Positions 6,549 through 13,646 of a DNA stretch of 14,698 nt are shown one piece after another (the stretch's first letter is position 1; every line of letters begins with the position of its first letter). The position numbers were made by a program, and so were the translations under genes. Source of the DNA: Thermodesulfobacteriota bacterium (GTDB lineage Bacteria > Desulfobacterota_D > UBA1144 > Nemesobacterales > UBA2774); contig JBCCIH010000031.1 of the NCBI GenBank assembly GCA_039028315.1, positions 1-14,698 on the forward strand, in the 5' to 3' direction. Below the pieces are notes generated by a model. It saw only the letters and a list, made by a program, of their open reading frames with translations, did not search any database and was not told where the DNA came from.

Positions 6549-7496
6549 TTATCCTGAGAAAAGCTCAAGTTTCATATAGTTTCTAAGGTTGATAATAGAG
6601 TTCGGCGGTGGGCTGTAATTTCTAATAATCTCGGGGTGAATTGCGTGAGCAAGTATTTCCAGACCATCTACAATACGCGGTCCGGGGCGATTGAAGTAAT
6701 AATTCGCGTCAACTAAATAAATCTCCCCTCTGTTTGTTGCAGGAAGTGAAAACCATTCCTCTCTTGAGGTCACAGCGCCTAGCTCATTTAATGTTTTTTC
6801 AATATCAAAACCACACGGCATAAGAAACAGCATTTGCGGTGCAAATTCTACTATTTCGTCCCATTTAACTATGAAGGAGGGCTCTCCTGCTTTGCCGATT
6901 CCATCATGGCCCCCTGCGATTTCTACCATCTCTGGTATCCAGTGTCCTCCAACATAAGGGGGATCAAGCCACTCCATACAGAATACACGAGGCCTATCTC
7001 TTTCGTTCTCAAGAGCGTAGCGTATCTTTTCGACCCTCTCTTCTAATTTTTCTCTGATTTCAAGGGCCCTTTGCGCGGTTCCCGTTGCCTCGCCAATAGT
7101 AACTATTGTATCGAAGATTTCAGATAACGACGTTGGCTCTAGTGCTATTATCTCAGGCTTATGTCCAAGCACTTCGACAGCTTCTGATACCTGGTTTGCA
7201 GACACCGCACAGACTTCACACAATTTTTGAGTTAAGATGATATCAGGATTAGCTACCTTAAGAGCTTCTCTGTCCACAAGATATGTACTTTTACCCTCTA
7301 AGGCATTTTTTCTAACAAATTCGTCAATTTTTTTACTAGAGAGTTTTTTATGATCAATAAAACCCATTATAACGGCATCTTTCTCTCTTACATCCGGCGG
7401 GTAATTACACTCATGTGTAACGCCGTAAAGACTATCACCCAAACCAAGCTCATATACTATTTCCGTTGTGCTTGGTAGAAATGAACAAATGCGCAT
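6549..7496 (-). CDS. BtuF-like cobalamin-binding protein without a signal peptide (predicted cytoplasmic)
   Basis: This second binding-protein-like gene (315 residues) is from the COG0614 fold, but its first residues are already the mature BtuF motif (RICSFLPSTTEIVYELGLG). An in-frame TAA at 7520-7518, only 21 nt before the ATG, rules out a longer N-terminus. It must therefore stay in the cytoplasm unless exported by an unusual route. It has six cysteines (4, 30, 93, 96, 173, 228), including HECNYP (28-33) and LCEVCAV (92-98), consistent with a reducing compartment or a metal/corrinoid contact. The end FNRPGPRIVDGLEILAHAIHPE (about 268-289) is family-typical. Signal-less relatives annotated as cobalamin-binding proteins exist in many bacteria, but their role is not established. 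The Shine-Dalgarno is weak (GGGGG region). Cytoplasmic corrinoid binding, storage or hand-over is inference. Confidence 0.85.
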   Translation of the reverse strand: MRICSFLPSTTEIVYELGLGDSLYGVTHECNYPPDVREKDAVIMGFIDHKKLSSKKIDEFVRKNALEGKSTYLVDREALKVANPDIILTQKLCEVCAVSANQVSEAVEVLGHKPEIIALEPTSLSEIFDTIVTIGEATGTAQRALEIREKLEERVEKIRYALENERDRPRVFCMEWLDPPYVGGHWIPEMVEIAGGHDGIGKAGEPSFIVKWDEIVEFAPQMLFLMPCGFDIEKTLNELGAVTSREEWFSLPATNRGEIYLVDANYYFNRPGPRIVDGLEILAHAIHPEIIRNYSPPPNSIINLRNYMKLELFSG

Positions 7497-7525
7497 TTTT
7501 ACGCCCCCATCATTTACTTAATGTA

Positions 7526-7560
7526 GGGAAGATGCAAGATGGATTTTCTTGCCTCTTCCC
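7526..7560. other. Strong hairpin in the spacer between the propeller gene and the signal-less btuF paralogue
   Basis: GGGAAGA-T-GCAAG (7526-7538) pairs with CTTGC-C-TCTTCCC (7548-7560): 12 pairs with one internal mismatch and a 9-nt loop. On neither strand is it followed by a run of T, so it is not a standard rho-independent terminator. It lies in the 104-nt gap where the outer-membrane part of the locus meets the transporter part, and may set a processing or 3'-end protection point. Structure is seen; role is inferred. Confidence 0.55.
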
Positions 7561-7600
7561 TCATAAATATCATTACCGGATTCGTTATTTATGCAAATCC

Positions 7601-9097
7601 TTACTGTGTTTGCAGTGTAGAATCCACAGACCCTAATTGCTGACTGATTCCGGTAATAAAATAAATATCTGCCCCGCTAAAATCTACGCCGGGCTCACCA
7701 GGTCTTATTGCTAGTGACTGCACTCCGTCAAACAAGTCGGAATTTGGATCATCTCCCCTTATGCCTGCAGGAAATGGGCTTATATATGGGAATGGATTGA
7801 CTTGGTCTGTATCAGTATCCAAAACTGCAATCTGATCCGTGTTAAATAAGGTAGTGAATAAGAGCCCATCTTTAATTGCTATGTCCGCAGTGTTATTTAG
7901 ACCGCTGAGATCTGTAATTACTATAGGGTTTGAGGTGCCATTTATTACTGAACCTTCTAACAGATCGACCTTTAAAAGCGCTCCAACAAGTCCAAGGCCC
8001 GTGTAACCAAATCCGTCCGGTGTTGCAGTTAAGTTGTTAGGCAGACAGACAGCTGAGTTTGTTTGGCTAAGTGGAATATTAATCGTATCAACAATAGTGT
8101 CTGTCCCAATATCAACCACGTCTATTGAAGGTGGGAACTCAAAGTCACATGAGAATTCAAAAGTCTCAAAATCAAAAAGAATATTCCCGTTGTTTAGAAC
8201 ATAGAGGTTTTGATCTATCTGCGCTATGCTGCTTGTGTTTGCGCCACTTGCTGGGATTATATCAACCACTTGGTCAGTTAAGCCGTCCAATACAGTAATA
8301 AAACCGCTACCATTTGGATTAAAATTTTCATCAAGATTATTGTTCGTGATATAAACCTTATCTCCGGCAACATGAACTCTCGAAGGCTCCTCAAATGTGT
8401 TTGAAGGCACGTTTACCACATTCTGGCATGGTGAAGTATTGCCCTGATCTTCGGCGCTTACTATTAGTGTTTCACATGCGCCGCTGAATATATTCACGAT
8501 TGCAACACTTTGTCCGATATTATTGGCAATGTAGGCTTGATCACTTCCGAAAAAGTCAATGGAAATTGGGTTAGATCCTGGAGGAACAACAATTGTTCCT
8601 AGAAATGTAGGGGGGTTTTGGTTTAACTCAAAAACTTGAACATTGTTTGAGAACCCGTTTACGACATAGGCCCTGGTTCCCCTGATTTGAATCGTAGCCG
8701 GAACACTGCCTAGCGCTGCTAAATTCCGCTCTACTGCATTTCTAAGAAGGGTAACGCCAACCACAGTATCGATCACTATGCTGCCGCCATCTGTAACAAC
8801 TATATTAAATAGATCGTCGGTATTTCCTACGAATGTAGGATCGAAACTACCGTCAATAAGACCAACAGTATCCTGCGTCTCGCCAGTGGCTAGGTTTGTA
8901 ACAGACACTGTGCTTCCCGGAGGTACTGAACCCGGCAGACCACCTACTTTAATAGTCTCGTTCTGACCGGACCTTTCTGCGACGGCTAATATGTCACCCG
9001 TCGGCACAAAACCACCACCACCGCTTCCACCACTATCGCAGCCGATAAAAACTGCGCTGAACAAGCAAAGTATAAAAACTGAAAGTAATATTCTCAT
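7601..9097 (-). CDS. Lipoprotein with seven-bladed beta-propeller, BtuG-like candidate of the B12 receptor
   Basis: The product (498 residues from the ATG at 9097) starts with a signal peptide ending in a lipobox, FIGC, so Cys20 would be lipidated; a Gly/Ser linker (about 22-30) follows. Residues about 35-115 look like a small beta-sandwich (STVSVTNLATGETQDT, GSFDPTFVG). From about 135 on there are roughly seven blade units of YVVN...VQVFELN type: AYVVNGFSNNVQVF, AYIANNIGQSVAIV, VYITNNN...ITVLDG, LYVLNNG...IDVVDIG, FGYTGLG...LLKVDL, LLFTTLFNTDQIAVLD and IYFITGIS. This is a YncE-like propeller. A longer reading frame from 9136 exists, but AAGGAGGA eight bases before the ATG at 9097 and overlap with btuB favour the shorter form. 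It begins 28 nt after the btuB stop. In Bacteroides, BtuG is a propeller lipoprotein that caps BtuB and binds B12 very tightly; the same role is inferred here from position and architecture, not proven homology. Confidence 0.85.
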   Translation of the reverse strand: MRILLSVFILCLFSAVFIGCDSGGSGGGGFVPTGDILAVAERSGQNETIKVGGLPGSVPPGSTVSVTNLATGETQDTVGLIDGSFDPTFVGNTDDLFNIVVTDGGSIVIDTVVGVTLLRNAVERNLAALGSVPATIQIRGTRAYVVNGFSNNVQVFELNQNPPTFLGTIVVPPGSNPISIDFFGSDQAYIANNIGQSVAIVNIFSGACETLIVSAEDQGNTSPCQNVVNVPSNTFEEPSRVHVAGDKVYITNNNLDENFNPNGSGFITVLDGLTDQVVDIIPASGANTSSIAQIDQNLYVLNNGNILFDFETFEFSCDFEFPPSIDVVDIGTDTIVDTINIPLSQTNSAVCLPNNLTATPDGFGYTGLGLVGALLKVDLLEGSVINGTSNPIVITDLSGLNNTADIAIKDGLLFTTLFNTDQIAVLDTDTDQVNPFPYISPFPAGIRGDDPNSDLFDGVQSLAIRPGEPGVDFSGADIYFITGISQQLGSVDSTLQTQ

Positions 9098-9104
9098 TTG
9101 TAAA

Positions 9105-9112
9105 TCCTCCTT
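9105..9112 (-). promoter_or_regulatory. Ribosome binding site fixing the start of the propeller lipoprotein
   Basis: On the minus strand AAGGAGGA is followed by eight bases (TTTACAA region) and ATG at 9097. It selects this start over the upstream in-frame codon at 9136, which would overlap the end of btuB and put 13 residues before the signal peptide. Confidence 0.8.
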
Positions 9113-9125
9113 TTTATTTTCAAAT

Positions 9126-11021
9126 TTATTTATCAAAATTTACTCCTGCTGTTACAAAAAAAGTTCTCCCCGGAAGTGGAAAGTCCAAAGCGTCTCTTAC
9201 ATCAAGGTTGTTAAAGAGATTTTTCACTTCAAAGCTTGCGAATACTTTCTTCCACTCGCCCTTAACACCTATGTTATGCGTGGTTCTAGGATCTGTAGTC
9301 CTAGCGTTTGGGAAGGCATTAAGTGGAATGCTGTCCACATAATGCGATTCCCAAAAAAGGGCCGCCATATCGTAATAGCTCAGAACCCCTCTGAAATCGA
9401 ATTTATTTCTAGGTCGTCCAGGAAGCTGTGCGCCTGTGTCTTCTACCTCGCCGTCCAAAAACGTATAGGCGCCATAGAGTTCAATAAAATCAAACGGCCT
9501 TAGTATCAGACTTGTCTCAACCCCCTGCTCATCGACATTACCAATATTCCGAGGCTCAATTCTCTGTGCGCTAACAAATACGAAGAGAATCAGATCATCG
9601 ATATGGCTTCTAAAATATGTAACTTCCAAAGCCGCCTTTGGGTGAGAGAGTAATACGCCTATATCAAAGTCGTAAGACGTCTCTGGTTTTAGATCCGGGT
9701 TTCCGCCAATAAAACCTTCCTCAGGGAAAAATAGCTCACCAAAACTAGGAGCTCTAAACGATCTTCCGAGATTGGTTTTGAACGTAAGGTATTTCTTCGG
9801 CGAAACTATGATTCCCAACTTAGGCGAGAAACCGACATCTGTTGTTGTTTCTTCTTGCTGGGTAGACCACACATCTAACCTTGCAACAGGATTTATAAGC
9901 AGCATCTCGTCAAAAAAAGTAATTTCATCTCCAGCAAAAGCGCTATATGTAAATCGCTGTGGGTTGTTGAAATCATCATCACTTAAAAACTCAGCCCTAG
10001 CCTCAGTTGCAAAAGTAATTGTCTGATTATATGGGGCAAACCATGTGAGTCTTGGGTTTACTCCAAAGGCATAAGTGTTGCTATTTGTATCTATCGGTAC
10101 TCCAACCGTAGGGGTTGGGTTTCTAAATTTAAGCTTGTCAAACCTATTGTAGAGTAGTATGTCCAGATCAAGCTCGGGTTCTATAAATTCTGTTTTTGAT
10201 ATGTTTACACTAGTTAGGTTTCTAAGATCTTTCTGATTTGCGTTCGGCTGCTGGAATTCTCCCAAGCCCGGCACACCTCTATCGTCGTAGAAGAACTCGT
10301 TTAAAAGGCTAACTTCCCAGCCGTTTTGAAAATCATACGCAGCTTTGGCAAGAAAACTCTCAGAATGAAAATCATTATTAATTCTTGTTAGCGTCAGGTT
10401 ATTAACCGACTTAAACTTAAAGTCTCCCTCACTTTGTGCGTGGGCAAAAGAGAGGAGATAGCTGAAATTGCCTATTGTCTGAGCCCGGCCAACATTGACC
10501 CTAAATGTCTCATAAGAGCCGTAAGTAGCAGAACCAAATGTAAATGGCTCATCAGTAGGTTTAGTAATAATATTAACAACACCACCCAGTGCATCAGTGC
10601 CGGCAAAGGCTGAAGCCCCGCCCCTTATCACTTCAAAGCGCTCAACGTAGCTGGTTGGAATTGTTGAAAGGTCGACTCCGCCGCCAAGAGGATTATTTAA
10701 CCTCACGCCGTCAAGCATAATTACAACCTGATCATTTGATGATCCCCGGATCGAAAGGGTTTTAAGCTGGCCAAACCCGCCAAAGTCCCTAACCACTACT
10801 CCTGGCGAAAAGGAGATAAGCTCTGCTGCAGTTTTGTACTCTCCCTTAAACTCCTTGAGCTCAATCACTGTTGAAAAAGCAGAGGGGTAGTTAAGTGGAG
10901 GCTCAATTGGAGTATCCTCAACTATAACAGTATCTAGAGTTGTGTCTTGATTATCTTGAGCAATCGCAATTGTTGCGAAGATCACAAGAAGTGCAGATAA
11001 CAAATATCTGATTATGTACAC
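9126..11021 (-). CDS. btuB: TonB-dependent outer-membrane vitamin B12 receptor BtuB
   Basis: This 631-residue receptor imports cobalamin through the outer membrane using energy from TonB/ExbBD, none of which lies in this window. It has a signal peptide (about 1-21, ending TIAIA-QD), a probable TonB box DTVIVED (30-36), and a plug domain with LSIRGSSNDQVVIMLDGVRLN (89-109) and VERFEVIRGG plus DALGGVVNIITK (126-154). The barrel follows, ending NLFNN...FPLPGRTFFVTAGVNFDK. Length matches E. coli BtuB (614). The conventional start is GTG at 11021, but this codon overlaps the only Shine-Dalgarno, GGAGG (11025-11021). The ATA at 11015 (5 nt spacing) or ATC at 11012 (8 nt) fit better and would still leave a complete signal peptide. 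Upstream lie the cobalamin riboswitch and a hairpin covering the ribosome site, which support the substrate. The last residue is Lys rather than the usual terminal aromatic. Confidence 0.93.
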   Translation of the reverse strand: MYIIRYLLSALLVIFATIAIAQDNQDTTLDTVIVEDTPIEPPLNYPSAFSTVIELKEFKGEYKTAAELISFSPGVVVRDFGGFGQLKTLSIRGSSNDQVVIMLDGVRLNNPLGGGVDLSTIPTSYVERFEVIRGGASAFAGTDALGGVVNIITKPTDEPFTFGSATYGSYETFRVNVGRAQTIGNFSYLLSFAHAQSEGDFKFKSVNNLTLTRINNDFHSESFLAKAAYDFQNGWEVSLLNEFFYDDRGVPGLGEFQQPNANQKDLRNLTSVNISKTEFIEPELDLDILLYNRFDKLKFRNPTPTVGVPIDTNSNTYAFGVNPRLTWFAPYNQTITFATEARAEFLSDDDFNNPQRFTYSAFAGDEITFFDEMLLINPVARLDVWSTQQEETTTDVGFSPKLGIIVSPKKYLTFKTNLGRSFRAPSFGELFFPEEGFIGGNPDLKPETSYDFDIGVLLSHPKAALEVTYFRSHIDDLILFVFVSAQRIEPRNIGNVDEQGVETSLILRPFDFIELYGAYTFLDGEVEDTGAQLPGRPRNKFDFRGVLSYYDMAALFWESHYVDSIPLNAFPNARTTDPRTTHNIGVKGEWKKVFASFEVKNLFNNLDVRDALDFPLPGRTFFVTAGVNFDK

Positions 11022-11047
11022 CTCCGGTTATCTGAGTAACCGGGAGG
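11021..11047 (-). promoter_or_regulatory. Hairpin burying the btuB Shine-Dalgarno (riboswitch expression platform)
   Basis: On the minus strand CCTCCCGGTTA (11047-11037), loop CTCAGA and TAACCGGAGG (11030-11021) form ten base pairs with a single bulged C. The 3' arm contains the GGAGG of btuB, so the folded form would block ribosome access. A possible antisequestrator, GGGGGGAG (11083-11076), lies between the aptamer and this hairpin and could pair through GGGAG with the CTCCC of the 5' arm. This indicates translational control. Confidence 0.75.
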
Positions 11048-11102
11048 CGGAATGTGTTCAATACCCATTTACTTTCTCCCCCCGAAGATAAGTAAAATCT
11101 AA

Positions 11103-11271
11103 GTACAAAGGCAGGTGTTCTGGCTTGTAGCCTCGGGGCTCCTTTGCGCCTTCCCAGAATTAATTCCAGTGACTTAATGCAAAGGACTTTATGGACTACT
11201 TACAGCAGCGAGTGGGCTGCACCGGATTCTCACCGGATTTCCCATTTAAGCTTTAAAGCAACCTCGTACCA
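11103..11271 (-). ncRNA. Cobalamin riboswitch (AdoCbl/B12 aptamer) upstream of btuB
   Basis: The minus strand carries the conserved B12 riboswitch core in order: GGGAAATCCGGTGAGAATCC, then GGTGCAGCCCACTCGCTGCTGTAA (split variant of the CCCGCxACTGTAA core), an AAGTCACTGG / CTGGGAAGGC arm, and the B12 box AAGCCAGAACACCTGCC (near 11126-11110). The outer helix can close through GTAC/AGGT at the 5' side (about 11270-11262) and ACCT/GTAC at the 3' side. Binding of cobalamin would lower expression of btuB and the genes behind it. It lies between the promoter at 11305-11334 and the ribosome-site hairpin. Confidence 0.95.
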
Positions 11272-11304
11272 TAAATTTTAAAAGATCTAAAAAACAGGAT
11301 TTAC

Positions 11305-11334
11305 ATAATAACTTCGAAATCCTTCATATGTCAA
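11305..11334 (-). promoter_or_regulatory. Sigma70-like promoter of the B12 uptake locus
   Basis: On the minus strand TTGACA (11334-11329) is followed after 18 nt by TATTAT (11310-11305), six of six and five of six matches. Transcription would start near 11298, about 27 nt before the riboswitch. It lies directly behind the stop codon of the upstream luciferase-like gene, and no terminator is visible between the two. Confidence 0.65.
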
Positions 11335-11345
11335 GCTCATGCTTT

Positions 11346-12368
11346 TTATCCAAAATGTGGAATTACTTCTTTTCCAAATGTCTCAATCAAATTTGATATT
11401 ATTTCATTAGATGCCTGAGGAAATACCATACGGCATGAAATGTAATTTATTCCCAACTCTTCACGGTACATCTCAATTTCTTTTATGCAGTCTTGAGGCG
11501 TACCTATAATGAACCTTTCTTCAGCCAAGTGTTCAAAAAGCGGATCGTCTAAATCCTTAAGCTGCTGACCCCTTACAAACATCTTAACTCCAAGCGTGAA
11601 GTAGAATTTGTACATGCTTATAATAAATTTATTTCCGCCCTCTATTGCCTCATTTCTATCCTGTGCCACAAAAGTTTCTCTAAGTAGAATATGCTCAACT
11701 TTACTTGGATCTCTTCCAGCTTTCTGTGCTTCGTCATTATAAAAAGCAAGAGTATCCCTAGCCATTTCTAGTGTTCTTCCGGGACCTATCAATAGCGGAT
11801 AGCCATATCTGCCAGCTCTTCTTATGGCGGGCTCCTCAAAAGCTCCGACATAAAGCGGGATTGGATCTTGAACTGGTTTAGGAGTTAGAGTTGTATTTTC
11901 AAAACTGTGCCTTTTCCCCTCGTATGAGAACTGCTCTGCAGAAAGAGCTTTTTCCAGAACTTCAATACCCTCGTCCATACGCGATGGTCTTTGGCTCATT
12001 GGGACGCCCATGCCGTCAAACTCTTCTTTTCTGTAGCCGAGCACAACACCTAAGTCGAATCTTCCATTTGAAATGTTGTCCACTACAGCTGCATCTTCGG
12101 CAACTCTTACAGGATTATGAAGAGGCAAAATAATGCCAGAGGAGCCGATACGTATTTTTGACGTAACAGCGGCCATTGCACCTGCAATTACAGCTGGAGA
12201 AGGACAGTACCCATCTTCTAGAAAGTGATGCTCCGAGATCCATGCTGAATCAAAATTAACATCCTCCGCTAACTTCACCTGTTCTAAAGTATTTCTGTAG
12301 AGATCGGGGTGAGTGTAAGAAAGCTCAGGATGGGTTTGCATACCAAATAGACCTATACCAAATTTCAT
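11346..12368 (-). CDS. LLM class flavin-dependent oxidoreductase (bacterial-luciferase-like monooxygenase)
   Basis: This 340-residue protein has the TIM-barrel fold of the luciferase-like superfamily, whose members use reduced flavin (FMNH2) or F420 for monooxygenation or hydride transfer. The N-terminus MKFGIGLFGMQT and the segment SAWISEHHFLEDGY (about 41-54) are luciferase-alpha-like; the EHH corresponds to the active-site histidine region of LuxA. LPLHNPVRVAEDAAVVDNIS and NGRFDLGVVLGYR (81-113) form the typical core, and PIPLYVGAF with AIRRAGRYG follows near the middle. An excellent Shine-Dalgarno (AAGGAGGA, 7 nt before the ATG) and an extended -10 promoter precede it. It is divergent from a second LLM oxidoreductase, so the two may act together or be co-regulated. 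Substrate and cofactor cannot be told from sequence; light emission is not implied. Confidence 0.88.
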   Translation of the reverse strand: MKFGIGLFGMQTHPELSYTHPDLYRNTLEQVKLAEDVNFDSAWISEHHFLEDGYCPSPAVIAGAMAAVTSKIRIGSSGIILPLHNPVRVAEDAAVVDNISNGRFDLGVVLGYRKEEFDGMGVPMSQRPSRMDEGIEVLEKALSAEQFSYEGKRHSFENTTLTPKPVQDPIPLYVGAFEEPAIRRAGRYGYPLLIGPGRTLEMARDTLAFYNDEAQKAGRDPSKVEHILLRETFVAQDRNEAIEGGNKFIISMYKFYFTLGVKMFVRGQQLKDLDDPLFEHLAEERFIIGTPQDCIKEIEMYREELGINYISCRMVFPQASNEIISNLIETFGKEVIPHFG

Positions 12369-12402
12369 TTCTCTATCCTCCTTTGCGTTTAAGAGAGTTA
12401 TG

Positions 12403-12411
12403 ATTATAACA
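12403..12411 (-). promoter_or_regulatory. Extended -10 promoter for the minus-strand LLM oxidoreductase
   Basis: On the minus strand TGT-TATAAT gives a perfect -10 with the TG extension, which can replace a good -35. The expected start near 12396 leaves a leader of about 28 nt with a strong ribosome binding site. Confidence 0.6.
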
Positions 12412-12472
12412 TTAATTACAAGTCATAATCCACAGATTTAGCTACCAGTTTAGGGATATTTAATGAATGGTA

Positions 12473-12501
12473 TTGTCTTTTGCAGACGCATGTGTTAAAA
12501 A
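12473..12501 (+). promoter_or_regulatory. Weak candidate promoter for the plus-strand LLM oxidoreductase
   Basis: TTGTCT (12473-12478), a 17-nt spacer and TAAAAA (12496-12501) each match the sigma70 consensus in four of six positions. It would start transcription near 12508, about 26 nt before the gene. The spacing is right but the boxes are weak, so this is tentative. Confidence 0.3.
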
Positions 12502-12533
12502 TGAGTTGAATAACACACAAAAGAGGTGTCAAA

Positions 12534-13586
12534 ATGGCAGAAGATATAAGATTTGGGCTTTCTGCTCCCATGCCGGGGGCTGATTTAGACGGACTAATTG
12601 ATTTCTCAGTAAAAGCAGATGAGCTTGGGTTTGATACAGTATGGTTTCCAGATCATGTTGTATTCGTATCACCAACAGAAGCGCATGAAGCATGGTCTGT
12701 TGCTACTGTGGCTGCAACTAAAACCAGTAATATCAGCATAGGCACAGTTTCAGATCCGCACAGGATGCATCCTGCTGTGTTTGCTCAGCGACTTGCTACT
12801 ATTGACCACATATCAAAAGGCCGCGTAACACTTACTCTTGGCGTTGGAGAGTCAATGAACCTAGATGCCTACGGCATTAATTGGAATAAGCCGCTTGGAA
12901 GACTAAGAGAGGCTATGGCCCTTATGCAAAAACTTTGGGCGACTGAGGGACCATGTGATTTTGACGGTGAGCACTTTCAGATGAAAGAAGCATTTCTTCA
13001 GGTAAAGCCGTACCTTAGAAATAGAATCCCTATGTATATTGCAACCCATACTCCAAAAGGGCTTCAGTTAGCTGGCGAGCTTGGTGACGGCTGGATGCCG
13101 ATAGACCTGACTCCTGATCTCTATGCTGGATATCTCGGTGATATTCATAAAGCTGCTACTGACGCTGGAAGAAACACAGATGAGATAGACCCAGCTCTTT
13201 GGACATTCACATCACTAGGAGCGGATGAAGATGAGGCTTACAAAAGTCTTGAGCCTTTTAAATATGTTCTCTGTATGCAAGACCAGCTTGCAAAAGCAGG
13301 ATATGACGTCGATATACCAGAGGAGTACCACGGGCTTAACTATTTCAACGTAATTCCACAAGACGAAGAAGGAAAGAAAAAATTCAGGGAACTAGGTCAG
13401 TTCTTCCCTCGTGAGGCGATAATTGACTTCACGATTACAGGATCAAAACAAGATTGCATAAACAAAATTGAAAAATTTATTGATAAAGGGGTAAGACACT
13501 TTGTGCTGTTCTACAGGTTCAGCCCAGATCCTGCCAAAGCTCTAGAGACCTACGGAAAAGAGATTATTCCTTACTTCAAAGGCTGA
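12534..13586 (+). CDS. LLM class oxidoreductase, F420-dependent (Mer-like) type
   Basis: This is a 350-residue luciferase-like TIM-barrel protein resembling coenzyme-F420-dependent enzymes such as methylenetetrahydromethanopterin reductase. Supporting segments are GFDTVWFPDHV (about 32-42), SIGTVSDPHRMHPAVFAQRLATIDHIS with GRVTLTLGVGE (68-106), GRLREAMALMQKLW (122-135) and the C-terminal GSKQDCINKIEKFIDKGVRHFVLFY. The start ATG follows AGAGGTG by five bases. It is divergent from another member of the same superfamily but clearly not a recent duplicate, since the sequences differ throughout. Whether the cofactor is F420 or FMN cannot be fixed from motifs; no F420 biosynthesis gene is in the window. 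A strong rho-independent terminator follows. Substrate unknown. Confidence 0.85.
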   Translation: MAEDIRFGLSAPMPGADLDGLIDFSVKADELGFDTVWFPDHVVFVSPTEAHEAWSVATVAATKTSNISIGTVSDPHRMHPAVFAQRLATIDHISKGRVTLTLGVGESMNLDAYGINWNKPLGRLREAMALMQKLWATEGPCDFDGEHFQMKEAFLQVKPYLRNRIPMYIATHTPKGLQLAGELGDGWMPIDLTPDLYAGYLGDIHKAATDAGRNTDEIDPALWTFTSLGADEDEAYKSLEPFKYVLCMQDQLAKAGYDVDIPEEYHGLNYFNVIPQDEEGKKKFRELGQFFPREAIIDFTITGSKQDCINKIEKFIDKGVRHFVLFYRFSPDPAKALETYGKEIIPYFKG

Positions 13587-13612
13587 CATTCGTCAGGTAT
13601 AGAAAATTATAT

Positions 13613-13646
13613 AGGGGGCTATATAGCATAATTGCCCCCTTTTTTT
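13613..13646 (+). terminator. Rho-independent terminator after the Mer-like gene
   Basis: AGGGGGC (13613-13619) pairs with GCCCCCT (13634-13640) around a 14-nt loop and is followed by a run of seven T (13640-13646). It ends the plus-strand LLM gene. Its T run overlaps the stop codon (13647-13645) of the convergent binding-protein gene; in the minus direction the stem is followed only by an AT-rich stretch, so it may work weakly there too. Confidence 0.9.

Noticed and set aside
3888..7496. Reading the ABC genes as a haem or siderophore importer
   Set aside because: FecCD-type sequences allow it, but the cobalamin riboswitch, BtuB and cobalamin-binding-type paralogue in the same gene string favour B12.
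9098..9136. Longer N-terminus of the propeller lipoprotein from the codon at 9136
   Set aside because: It would overlap btuB and put charged residues ahead of the signal peptide, while a strong ribosome site sits just before the ATG at 9097.
8991..9503. 170-residue plus-strand frame across the btuB 3' end and the propeller gene start
   Set aside because: Antisense to two well-supported genes, no domain, composition typical of a shadow frame.
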